From Spyradenecus sp045634445 (GTDB taxonomy: Bacteria; Verrucomicrobiota; Kiritimatiellia; RFP12; DVOR01): a stretch of DNA of 23,167 bases. The notes under the pieces are model-generated. The model had not been told where the DNA came from. It did not search any database and was given only the letters and a program-made list of their open reading frames with translations. The translations under genes and the position numbers were made by a program. How positions within the stretch are numbered: the first letter of the stretch is position 1; each line of letters opens with the position of its first letter. Shown piece after piece: positions 17,095-23,143 of the stretch. The stretch covers positions 1 through 23,167 of the forward strand of contig JAZRAG010000006.1 of the NCBI GenBank assembly GCA_045634445.1, in the 5' to 3' direction.

Positions 17095-17173
17095 GGGGCG
17101 CGCCAGATGCCACACCAGGACTTCGTGGTGTGGCCTTTCTCCTGGTCTGGCATGTGAGTCACCCTCGGCTCAC
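17095..17173 (+). repeat. Direct repeat flanking RAYT 2, left copy (REP family 2)
   Basis: About 80 bp that recur with modest divergence at 18322-18403. It contains CCACACCA (17110-17117) pairing with TGGTGTGG (17126-17133), a later TGGTCTGGCATGTG, and the palindrome GTGAGTCACCCTCGGCTCAC at 17154-17173. None of these palindromes resembles the family 1 REP elements. Confidence 0.8.
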
Positions 17174-17184
17174 TTTCCCACAGG

Positions 17185-17224
17185 GTGTGGCGCCAGCCAC
17201 ACTACCTTGCCTTCGGCAGAAGGC
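17185..17224 (+). repeat. Pair of hairpins in RAYT 2 left flank
   Basis: GTGTGGC-GCCA-GCCACAC (17185-17202) is followed by GCCTTC-GGCA-GAAGGC (17209-17224). The stretch ACTACCTTGCCTTCG around the second hairpin recurs as ACTCCCTTGCCTTCG at 18471-18485, where it supplies the -35 box of ispE. Confidence 0.75.
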
Positions 17225-17232
17225 CCTCACAC

Positions 17233-17252
17233 GTGAGCCACCCTCGGCTCAC
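17233..17252 (+). repeat. 20-nt palindrome, second copy
   Basis: GTGAGCC-ACCCTC-GGCTCAC, a perfect 7-bp stem. Near-identical copies lie at 17154-17173 and 18384-18403, all in the same orientation. Confidence 0.8.
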
Positions 17253-17260
17253 TTTGGACC

Positions 17261-17289
17261 TTGTTTGTTTCGTAGACTTGTGTTAGTCT
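17261..17289 (+). promoter_or_regulatory. Promoter of RAYT 2, leaderless type
   Basis: TTGTTT (17261-17266), a 17-nt spacer, and extended -10 TGTTAGTCT (17281-17289), ending 6 nt before the ATG at 17296. The -35 hexamer is the same as that of RAYT 1. No Shine-Dalgarno is seen. Confidence 0.6.
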
Positions 17290-17295
17290 ACTGTC

Positions 17296-18279
17296 ATGGG
17301 ACGTTTACTTGATAGAGGTGGCTACACGAGTAAGTATTATCGCTTACCGTTCTTCTTTATGATTACCTTAAAGCGGATGGCGGGCTTACCGTCTCTTTCT
17401 CTCTTGGATACAGATGCGCCTTATGGGGTAAAGTGCACGGAGGTCACGGAGGCTCTGAATGGGGTGCTTATAAGCTTCCCGCGTCAGTCGAAGGGGATTG
17501 TGTCAAGTGTACCTTTTCGTGTGATGCCTGATCACATTCATCTCTTAATTCGGGTGGATGGGAAGGTGCCAGCGTCGGAGCGGTTGACATTGCCGCAGTA
17601 TGTGCGCGTTTTGCGTCGGCGTCTCACCGAAGCCTTTAATGAAGTGACGGGGCATCAGGGGGAGGTCTTTGAGTGGAAGTGGCATGATTATGTGGTGAAG
17701 AAAAAGGGGCAGTTGGCGAACTTTCGCCACTACATCATCAATAATGCGATAATGGCGCTCGCTCGCGCACGGCGGCCAGATTATTTTCGGATAGCGCAAA
17801 TTGAGCACACAAGGTTGCCAGAGCGTTTTTGGGGGCTTGGAAATGTGGCGTTATTGGACTATCCTGAGTTGACGGCTATAAAAGTGTCGCGGTCGGTTTT
17901 ACCAGAGACGGAAGCATGGGAAGAAGAGGTGGAAGTGTTTAAGGAGGCGACACCTGCGGATGTGGTGGTGAGCTGTTTCTTCTCGCGTGGAGAGCAGGCG
18001 GTGCGGTGGCATGTTTTAGAGCAGGGCGGGAAGTGTATCGTTCTTTTGCCGAATGGCTTTGAGTCTCCGCTTGAGGTGGCGCCGGGGTGCTTTAAGTGGC
18101 ATCCAGCGGGTGATCGTCTTCAGCAGGCATGTACAGAGGGGAGGCTGCTCTTTTTATCACGGATACCGCCTGGAGCGGGGAAGGGTGAGAAAGAGGACTC
18201 TTTAAGGGCTCGCTGCCTCCAGATGAATGCGCTCGCAGAGAGGCTGGGCCTGGACCACCCTAACGGGGTGCTTGCTTAA
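17296..18279 (+). CDS. Divergent REP-associated tyrosine transposase with DprA-like C-terminus (RAYT 2)
   Basis: The N-terminal half is a Y1/HUH transposase: FRVMPDHIHLL holds the HUH histidines (H80, H82), and Y146 in FRHYIINN is the likely catalytic tyrosine, after EWKWHDYV. Residues about 178-327 match the C-terminal half of RAYT 1 in order: GLGNVALLDYP, then SR, then VVSCFFSRGEQ, LEQGGKCIVLLPNGF, KWHP, and CTEGRLLFLSRIP. The final RARCLQMNALAERLG resembles the RNRIIAGLS part of DprA. This suggests a Rossmann-like DprA/SLOG domain. The N-terminal halves of the two RAYTs differ more than the C-terminal blocks. The gene is intact, appears leaderless and lies between family 2 palindromes. Its stop codon overlaps a hairpin. 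Confidence 0.82.
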   Translation: MGRLLDRGGYTSKYYRLPFFFMITLKRMAGLPSLSLLDTDAPYGVKCTEVTEALNGVLISFPRQSKGIVSSVPFRVMPDHIHLLIRVDGKVPASERLTLPQYVRVLRRRLTEAFNEVTGHQGEVFEWKWHDYVVKKKGQLANFRHYIINNAIMALARARRPDYFRIAQIEHTRLPERFWGLGNVALLDYPELTAIKVSRSVLPETEAWEEEVEVFKEATPADVVVSCFFSRGEQAVRWHVLEQGGKCIVLLPNGFESPLEVAPGCFKWHPAGDRLQQACTEGRLLFLSRIPPGAGKGEKEDSLRARCLQMNALAERLGLDHPNGVLA

Positions 18280-18302
18280 TGCGGGGCAAGGGTGCCCCGC
18301 AT
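18279..18302 (+). repeat. Hairpin overlapping the RAYT 2 stop codon
   Basis: A perfect 10-bp GC-rich stem (18279-18288 with 18293-18302, loop AGGG) begins on the last base of the stop codon. It lacks a T tract, so it is unlikely to be a classical terminator; it may protect the mRNA end or be part of the REP unit. Confidence 0.7.
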
Positions 18303-18321
18303 GCCAGACCAGGAGCGAGGA

Positions 18322-18403
18322 GGGGCGCGTCACATGCCAGACCAGGACTTCATGGTGTGGCCCCCGTCCTCTTGGTCTGGTATGTGAGCCACCTTCGGCT
18401 CAC
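18322..18403 (+). repeat. Direct repeat flanking RAYT 2, right copy (REP family 2)
   Basis: Right-hand partner of 17095-17173. CACATGCCAGACCA near 18331 pairs over 14 positions (one G-U) with TGGTCTGGTATGTG, giving a long stem. The inner TGGTGTGG is kept, but its left partner now reads CCAGACCA, so this copy prefers the outer pairing while the left copy prefers the inner one. It ends with the palindrome GTGAGCCACCTTCGGCTCAC (18384-18403). Confidence 0.78.
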
Positions 18404-18414
18404 GCTTCCATAAG

Positions 18415-18432
18415 GTGAAGCCTCAGCTTCAC
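18415..18432 (+). repeat. Hairpin in RAYT 2 right flank
   Basis: GTGAAGC-CTCA-GCTTCAC, a perfect 7-bp stem directly after the right direct repeat. It is unique in the window. Confidence 0.65.
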
Positions 18433-18476
18433 GACCGCGCCCTCGCACGAAGGCCCTTTGCGTGGGCTACACTCCC

Positions 18477-18505
18477 TTGCCTTCGTGAGTCGGCCGTGCT
18501 ATACT
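18477..18505 (+). promoter_or_regulatory. Promoter of ispE, leaderless type
   Basis: TTGCCT (18477-18482), 17 nt, and an extended -10 TGCTATACT (18497-18505), which ends 6 nt before the ispE ATG. The -35 lies in ACTCCCTTGCCTTCG, a sequence shared with the RAYT 2 left flank, and CACGAAGGC (18446-18454) can pair with GCCTTCGTG (18479-18487) across it. Confidence 0.7.
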
Positions 18506-18511
18506 ATCTTC

Positions 18512-19501
18512 ATGCAGTATTTTTCTCCAGCTAAGGTTAATTTGTCGCTCGCGGTTTCTGGTGTGCGGGCGGATGGGTTTCATGATTTGGACTCGGTGGT
18601 GACGTTGGTCACGCTGGGGGATGATCTCTTTTTGGAGAAGGCTGCGGAGACGACGCTTGAGATTCAGAGTGATTTCATTGATCTCTCGTCGATGCCAGCA
18701 GACATAGAGCAGAATCTGGCTGTGCGGGCGGTGCGCCTTCTTGAAGCTGAGGTCGGACACGCCTTACCGACGGCGATTCGCATTGTGAAGCGGATTCCTT
18801 TAGGTGGCGGGTTAGGGGGTGGCAGTTCAAATGCCGCGACGGTGCTCAAGGGGGTGAATGAGCTTTGGGCATTGGGCCTCTCGACGCAGCGCCTTTGTGA
18901 ACTAGGTGCGCAATTGGGCTCCGATGTGGCGCTTTTCCTTTTAGATGGTACGGTGCGTATGCGGGGACGTGGCGAACAGGTGGAGCGGCTGTCGCTTCCT
19001 GACGCGAAACCGCTTTCACTTGTGCTTGTGAATAATGGTGAACATTGTTCTACCCCTGCCGTTTACAAGGGATTAGACCGTTTACGTGCAGAAAATGGCG
19101 TAAATGGAAGAGAATGCTTGACAAGTGGGGGTGTTTTTTGCGATACTTTGTACCTCTCTCTTCATTCGGGAGAGGCGAAGCGTGTGGCGGAATCGGTCTT
19201 TAATGACCTTGAAAGCCCGTGTTTTCAGCTTTTTCCGGGTGTTCAGCAGACGGCAGAAGCGCTTAAAGCGGCAGGATGCGAAGGTGTTTTGCTTTGCGGA
19301 AGTGGCGCGACGGTTTGCGGAATTGTGACAAATTCTGAGATTGGAGAGAGGGTGCTTGCGCATCCAGCGTTGCGAAATTGCTGGCGAGCAAGTGTACAGA
19401 CGCTGCCCGATGGTGTAATGGCAGCACACGGGCCTTTGACGCCCATAGTCATGGTTCGAATCCATGTCGGGCAACCATGCCCTTCAGCGTCTGGAAGTTA
19501 A
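18512..19501 (+). CDS. ispE: 4-diphosphocytidyl-2-C-methyl-D-erythritol kinase
   Basis: This GHMP-family kinase phosphorylates CDP-methylerythritol in the MEP isoprenoid pathway. The start at 18512 gives MQYFSPAKVNLSLAV, the expected N-terminus; a TTG at 18458 is rejected. The ATP-binding loop PLGGGLGGGSSNAA, LGSDVALFL and the C-terminal GSGATV are all present. The family's usual end would be near residue 298 (SVQTL), but there is no stop there. The frame runs 31 residues further, through the entire tRNA-Gln gene, to TAA at 19499-19501. The tail is therefore a translation of tRNA sequence and probably has no function. The gene has no Shine-Dalgarno and appears leaderless. Confidence 0.92.
   Translation: MQYFSPAKVNLSLAVSGVRADGFHDLDSVVTLVTLGDDLFLEKAAETTLEIQSDFIDLSSMPADIEQNLAVRAVRLLEAEVGHALPTAIRIVKRIPLGGGLGGGSSNAATVLKGVNELWALGLSTQRLCELGAQLGSDVALFLLDGTVRMRGRGEQVERLSLPDAKPLSLVLVNNGEHCSTPAVYKGLDRLRAENGVNGRECLTSGGVFCDTLYLSLHSGEAKRVAESVFNDLESPCFQLFPGVQQTAEALKAAGCEGVLLCGSGATVCGIVTNSEIGERVLAHPALRNCWRASVQTLPDGVMAAHGPLTPIVMVRIHVGQPCPSASGS
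19404..19477 (+). tRNA. tRNA-Gln (anticodon UUG)
   Basis: The acceptor stem TGCCCGA pairs perfectly with TCGGGCA. The D stem is GTGT/GCAC. The anticodon stem CGGGC/GCCCA has a C-A mismatch at its outer pair, and the loop CTTTGAC gives UUG. The T arm is CATGG-TTCGAAT-CCATG. Discriminator A and a CCA end are encoded. It lies between ispE and prs, a position known for tRNA-Gln in several proteobacteria, and is wholly inside the open ispE frame. Confidence 0.96.
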
Positions 19502-19516
19502 TGAAGGAAAGCAGAA

Positions 19517-20464
19517 ATGGAAAACCTCAAGGTATTTTCGGGAACCGCGAACCAGCCTTTGGCTGAGAAGATTGTCGCATGCATGGGGACGACCCTTGGC
19601 GGCATTGATATTCGTCATTTCCCTGATGGTGAGACCTTTTGCAAGTACAATGACAATGTGCGCGGTGCAGACGTCTTCCTCGTGCAGCCGATTTGCGGCC
19701 AGCCCAACGAGATGTTGATGGAATTGTTGATTATGATCGACGCCGCTCGTCGTGCGGCTGCAGGTCGTATCACCGCCGTTCTCCCTTACTATGGTTACGC
19801 ACGTCAGGATCGTAAGGATCAGCCGCGCGTGCCGATTACGGCTAAGTTGGTGGCTAACCTTTTGGTGGCTGCTGGCGCTAACCGTGTTTTGACGATGGAT
19901 TTGCACGCTCAGCAGATCCAAGGATTTTTTGATATTCCCGTAGACCACCTTTATGCCGCGCCAGTTATGGTGAAATACTTGCGCGAGATGAAGTTGGCTA
20001 AGCCTCTTGTCGTTTCACCCGATACCGGCGGGGTCAAGACGGCTTATGCTTACTCGCAGATGCTTGGCACAGGCCTTGCAATCGTTGCGAAACAGCGTTT
20101 AGGTGCTGCGGAAGTGGATGCGTTCAGCGTCGTCGGTGACGTCGATGGCTGTGACGTAATCATGGTTGATGATATGACGACGACCTGCGGAACGCTTTGT
20201 GCAGCTGCAAAGCTTCTGAAGTCGAAGGGCGCTAAGAGCGTCCGCGCAGTGGTCTCGCACATCCCCCTCACGCAGGTGGGCATTGACCGTCTTCGTAACA
20301 ACAATGGTCTCATTGAAGAGCTCATTACGACCGACTCCATTCCCTTGGCTGACAAGGAAGCTGGTTTGCCGGTTCACGTGCTCTCTGTGGCACCGCTTTT
20401 GGCCGAAGCGATTACTCGCATTCATAATAACCAGTCCGTCTCCTCCCTCTTCCGCTTGTCGTAA
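19517..20464 (+). CDS. prs: Ribose-phosphate pyrophosphokinase
   Basis: It makes PRPP from ribose 5-phosphate and ATP for nucleotide, His and Trp synthesis. The 315 residues match the class I enzyme. Visible motifs are LPYYGYARQDRKDQPR (ATP loop), MDLHAQQIQGFFDIPVDHL (family signature), SPDTGGVKTA, and the PRPP loop VDDMTTTCGTLCAAA. The PRPP loop differs from the E. coli VDDMIDTGGTL by having T-T-C in place of D-T-G, which may be lineage-specific. GAAGGAAA (19503-19510) lies 6 nt before the ATG. It is 39 nt after the tRNA-Gln and probably shares its transcript. Confidence 0.95.
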   Translation: MENLKVFSGTANQPLAEKIVACMGTTLGGIDIRHFPDGETFCKYNDNVRGADVFLVQPICGQPNEMLMELLIMIDAARRAAAGRITAVLPYYGYARQDRKDQPRVPITAKLVANLLVAAGANRVLTMDLHAQQIQGFFDIPVDHLYAAPVMVKYLREMKLAKPLVVSPDTGGVKTAYAYSQMLGTGLAIVAKQRLGAAEVDAFSVVGDVDGCDVIMVDDMTTTCGTLCAAAKLLKSKGAKSVRAVVSHIPLTQVGIDRLRNNNGLIEELITTDSIPLADKEAGLPVHVLSVAPLLAEAITRIHNNQSVSSLFRLS

Positions 20465-20503
20465 GCGGGGTGCGGACAACTCACAGAAACAAGGATTAAA
20501 TCC

Positions 20504-20797
20504 ATGAATCAGATTACTCTCACCGCCGTTGTGCGTTCCGAGCAAGGATCTGGCGCTGCCGGTCGTTTACGTCGTGCAGGCAAGATTCCTGCCATTGTGA
20601 AGCGCGCTACGGGTGAACAGACCCTCATCGCGCTGGACGCCCATGAATACGAAATGTCGATGCGCAAGAAGACCGCGGAATCCGTGATCGTTCTCGACAT
20701 CGCTGGCGTTCAGATTCCCGTTACGATTTACGAAGTTCAGAATCATGTGATCACCGGTGCGGTGACCCACGTTGACTTCGGCGAAATCTCGAAGTAA
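20504..20797 (+). CDS. rplY: Large ribosomal subunit protein bL25, short form
   Basis: bL25 binds 5S rRNA. The 97-residue protein is the short, E. coli-like form without the C-terminal CTC/TL5 domain. Recognisable stretches are RLRRAGKIPAIV near the N-terminus and a C-terminal part ending ITGAVTHVDFGEISK. AAGGA (20491-20495) lies 8 nt before the ATG. The order prs-rplY-pth is widely conserved. Confidence 0.88.
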   Translation: MNQITLTAVVRSEQGSGAAGRLRRAGKIPAIVKRATGEQTLIALDAHEYEMSMRKKTAESVIVLDIAGVQIPVTIYEVQNHVITGAVTHVDFGEISK

Positions 20798-20803
20798 CTT
20801 ATT

Positions 20804-20826
20804 GACCGGCTGCTATTAAGCCGGTC
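20804..20826 (+). terminator. Hairpin between rplY and pth
   Basis: A perfect 8-bp stem, GACCGGCT (20804-20811) with AGCCGGTC (20819-20826), loop GCTATTA. There is no T tract after it, so it is at most a weak attenuator or an mRNA-stability element. It ends 11 nt before the pth ATG. Confidence 0.5.
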
Positions 20827-20837
20827 GGCACAACGCC

Positions 20838-21434
20838 ATGAAAGTTTTCGTAGGTCTTGGGAACCCTGGTGATCAATACACCGAAACTCCGCACAATCTC
20901 GGCTTTAAAGCCATCGATGCCTTAGCGGCTGAGCTTGGAGCAGAGTGGAAGACCGAAAAGAAGTTCAAAGCGCTTGTTGCCAAAGCCCTCCGGAAGGGCG
21001 AAACCCTGTGGCTCGTGAAGCCGCAGACCTACATGAACCTCTCAGGTGAATGTGTGGCACCCTTCCTGAAGTATTACGGCGCGACGGCCCGTGATCTTCT
21101 GGTCCTCAGTGATGACTGTGACCTTCCTGCTGGAAGACTCCGCATCCGCCCCTCTGGCTCAGCCGGTGGACATAATGGACTGAAGAACATCATCGCGCAC
21201 CTCGGCACCGAGGCCTTTTCTCGGATTCGCTTAGGCGCGGGGCGTACGGCTGGAGAACGACGTGGACTGGTTGATTTTGTCCTCCATCGTTATTCTGCAG
21301 AAGAGAAAGCCGTAGCGGATGAAACCGCACAAATCGCAGTACAGGCAATGTTATGTTGGTTAGACTGCGGACTTCAAGAGGCTCAAAACCGTTTTAATGC
21401 AGTTCGGACCACGAACCCTCAGGAAAAGTTGTAA
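20838..21434 (+). CDS. pth: Peptidyl-tRNA hydrolase
   Basis: Pth cleaves peptidyl-tRNA released from stalled ribosomes. The 198-residue protein has VGLGNPGDQY, the catalytic histidine in ETPHNLGF (Pro replaces the common Arg before HN), KPQTYMNLSG with the tRNA-binding Asn, SDDCDLPAGRLRI with the catalytic Asp, and SAGGHNGLKNI. No Shine-Dalgarno is seen before the ATG, and a hairpin sits just upstream. The stop overlaps the rpsF start by one base (TAATG). In many bacteria ychF follows pth; here rpsF does. Confidence 0.95.
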   Translation: MKVFVGLGNPGDQYTETPHNLGFKAIDALAAELGAEWKTEKKFKALVAKALRKGETLWLVKPQTYMNLSGECVAPFLKYYGATARDLLVLSDDCDLPAGRLRIRPSGSAGGHNGLKNIIAHLGTEAFSRIRLGAGRTAGERRGLVDFVLHRYSAEEKAVADETAQIAVQAMLCWLDCGLQEAQNRFNAVRTTNPQEKL

Positions 21435-21808
21435 TGAAGAAGTACGACGCTAACTTTATCTTCGTTCAAAGCGGCCGCGACGAGGCCTGGACGAAAACCA
21501 TTGAGCGCATGCAGGCGGAAATCGTCCGCATCGGCGGTAAGGTGCTCGACACCCAGGACCGCGGCAAGAAGACCTTCGCTCGCATTCAGCAGAAGAAGGA
21601 AAGCGGCACCTATTTGACCATCCGCTTCGAGCTCGAACCCGCTAAGGTGAATGAGCTCCGCGCACGTTACGCCCTCATCGAAGAGATTTTCCGTCTCCAG
21701 ATCTTGGCGATTGACCCCATTATCGAGCTCAAGCTCGCCAAGCAGGCCGCTGAGAAGAAGGCACGCGCTGAAGCTAACGCCAAGGCTGCCGAATCCGCAG
21801 AAGCCTAA
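21434..21808 (+). CDS. rpsF: Small ribosomal subunit protein bS6
   Basis: bS6 binds 16S rRNA together with bS18, encoded two genes downstream. The 124-residue protein begins MKKYDANFIFVQSG and contains IGGKVLDTQDRGKKTFARI, typical of the family. It ends in an Ala/Glu/Lys-rich tail. Translation is probably coupled to pth through the one-base overlap; AGGA at 21421-21424 supplies the Shine-Dalgarno. Confidence 0.93.
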   Translation: MKKYDANFIFVQSGRDEAWTKTIERMQAEIVRIGGKVLDTQDRGKKTFARIQQKKESGTYLTIRFELEPAKVNELRARYALIEEIFRLQILAIDPIIELKLAKQAAEKKARAEANAKAAESAEA

Positions 21809-21826
21809 TTCCGCGAGGATCTTCAA

Positions 21827-22339
21827 ATGGCAGCGACCCTCAATAAAGTCTTTTTAATGGGCAATCTCACCAGAGACCCTGAAATGAAGCAGACGCCTGG
21901 TGGTGAAACTGTTGCAGAACTCGGTCTTGCGGTGAGCGAACAATTCCGTTCGCGTGCCACCAATGAGACGAAGGAAGTCGTCACGTTCGTGGACGTCACC
22001 GTTTGGGGTAAAGTCGCAGAAAACTGTGGCCAGTACTTAACCAAAGGTCGTCCGATCTTTGTGGAAGGCCGCCTGGTTCTTGATTCTTGGGAAGATAGAA
22101 ATACGGGACAGAAGCGTAGCCGTTTGCGCGTTCGCGCTGACCGCGTTCAGTTCCTCTACTCCCCTGAAAAGATTCGCCGTGATACAAACGGTGCAGCGAT
22201 GGGCTCTGATTGGGCTCCTACCGCTCCAGACGCCTTGTTGGCCTCTCAAGCCGCTGCTCGCCAGGTTCGCCCGAACCAGGTGACTCCGGTGGTAGACCCT
22301 GCCGCAGGTGCCAATGATGATGAAGATCTTCCCTTCTAA
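21827..22339 (+). CDS. ssb: Single-stranded DNA-binding protein
   Basis: An OB-fold protein of 170 residues that coats ssDNA in replication and repair. NKVFLMGNLTRDPEMK and the FVDVTVWGKVAENC and KGRPIFVEGRL strands are typical. The linker is followed by the acidic DDEDLPF tip that recruits partner proteins. GAGGA (21815-21819) lies 7 nt before the ATG. The rpsF-ssb-rpsR order is conserved in many bacteria. Confidence 0.96.
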   Translation: MAATLNKVFLMGNLTRDPEMKQTPGGETVAELGLAVSEQFRSRATNETKEVVTFVDVTVWGKVAENCGQYLTKGRPIFVEGRLVLDSWEDRNTGQKRSRLRVRADRVQFLYSPEKIRRDTNGAAMGSDWAPTAPDALLASQAAARQVRPNQVTPVVDPAAGANDDEDLPF

Positions 22340-22369
22340 TGAGATTCTGACAAGCAAGGAATTTTAACC

Positions 22370-22612
22370 ATGCCTATGAAACCTAAACGTCCCGGTTCCC
22401 GCAAGCCCAAGACCGATTTGGTCCCCCGCAAGCGCCAGGCTGCTTTGGAACCCACCGAAATCGTCGATATCAATGACATCGAGCTTCTCAGCCGCTTTGT
22501 CACCGAATACGGCAAAATCATTCCCGCCCGCGTCACTGGCGTGACTGCTCTCCAGCAGCGTCACATCAAGAAGGGCATCCGCCGCGCCCGTAACATGGGC
22601 CTCCTCGCCTAA
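22370..22612 (+). CDS. rpsR: Small ribosomal subunit protein bS18
   Basis: The 80-residue protein contains the family core: DINDIELLSRFVTEYGKI, then RVTGVTALQQRHIKKGIRRAR and a final NMGLLA. The N-terminus is basic and lacks zinc-binding cysteines. AAGGA (22356-22360) lies 9 nt before the first ATG; a second ATG two codons later is an alternative start. Confidence 0.94.
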   Translation: MPMKPKRPGSRKPKTDLVPRKRQAALEPTEIVDINDIELLSRFVTEYGKIIPARVTGVTALQQRHIKKGIRRARNMGLLA

Positions 22613-22630
22613 TTTGAAAGGAATACTCAC

Positions 22631-23089
22631 ATGGCCATTCAATTGATTCTGATGGATGATGTCGAATTCCTCGGCAAGATCGGCGACACCGTGACCGTCC
22701 GCGACGGTTATGCTCGTAACTACCTCCTCCCCAAGGGCCTCGCTGAACCCCTCACCAAGAACGCATTGCGCAAGCTCGAAAAGATCCGCAAGGAACGCGA
22801 AGAGCTCCTCAAGATCCGCAAGGCTGAAGCTCTTGATAAGGCAAGCAAGCTCAAGGGTCAGACCCTCACCATCGCCGCTAAGGTTGTGGAAGGCGACGAA
22901 GAAGGTAAGCTCTACGGTTCTGTTTCTGCAGCTGATATCGCTAAGGCTCTCACCGAAGCTGGCGTGGCTGTGGACGTGGCGATGGTTAAGCTCGAAGAGC
23001 CCATCAAGAACCTCGGCACCTCTGACATCACGATTGCTCTCATGGCAGATGTCACGGTCGAACTCAAGGTCGCAGTTGTCGCTGAATAA
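22631..23089 (+). CDS. rplI: Large ribosomal subunit protein bL9
   Basis: The 152-residue protein has the N-terminal rRNA-binding domain (VEFLGKIGDTVTVRDGYARN, YLLPKGLA), a long central helix (about residues 40-75, rich in Lys/Glu/Arg) and the C-terminal domain (LYGSVSAADIAKAL, EEPIKNLGT). AAAGGAA lies just upstream. It is the last gene of the cluster, before a terminator. Confidence 0.95.
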   Translation: MAIQLILMDDVEFLGKIGDTVTVRDGYARNYLLPKGLAEPLTKNALRKLEKIRKEREELLKIRKAEALDKASKLKGQTLTIAAKVVEGDEEGKLYGSVSAADIAKALTEAGVAVDVAMVKLEEPIKNLGTSDITIALMADVTVELKVAVVAE

Positions 23090-23107
23090 GCACCAACTTG
23101 ACTTACA

Positions 23108-23143
23108 GAAAACGGCTCGCACAGTTGTGTGGGCCGTTTTTTT
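23108..23143 (+). terminator. Intrinsic terminator after rplI
   Basis: A 12-bp stem with two wobble pairs (AACGGCTCGCAC, 23111-23122, with GTGTGGGCCGTT, 23127-23138), loop AGTT, then a T tract to 23143. It is very similar to the terminator at 16996-17031, including the GTGG after the T tract. Confidence 0.93.

Noticed and set aside
18458..18511. Extended ispE start at a TTG codon
   Set aside because: It precedes the promoter -10 box and adds residues foreign to the family; the ATG at 18512 gives the conserved N-terminus.
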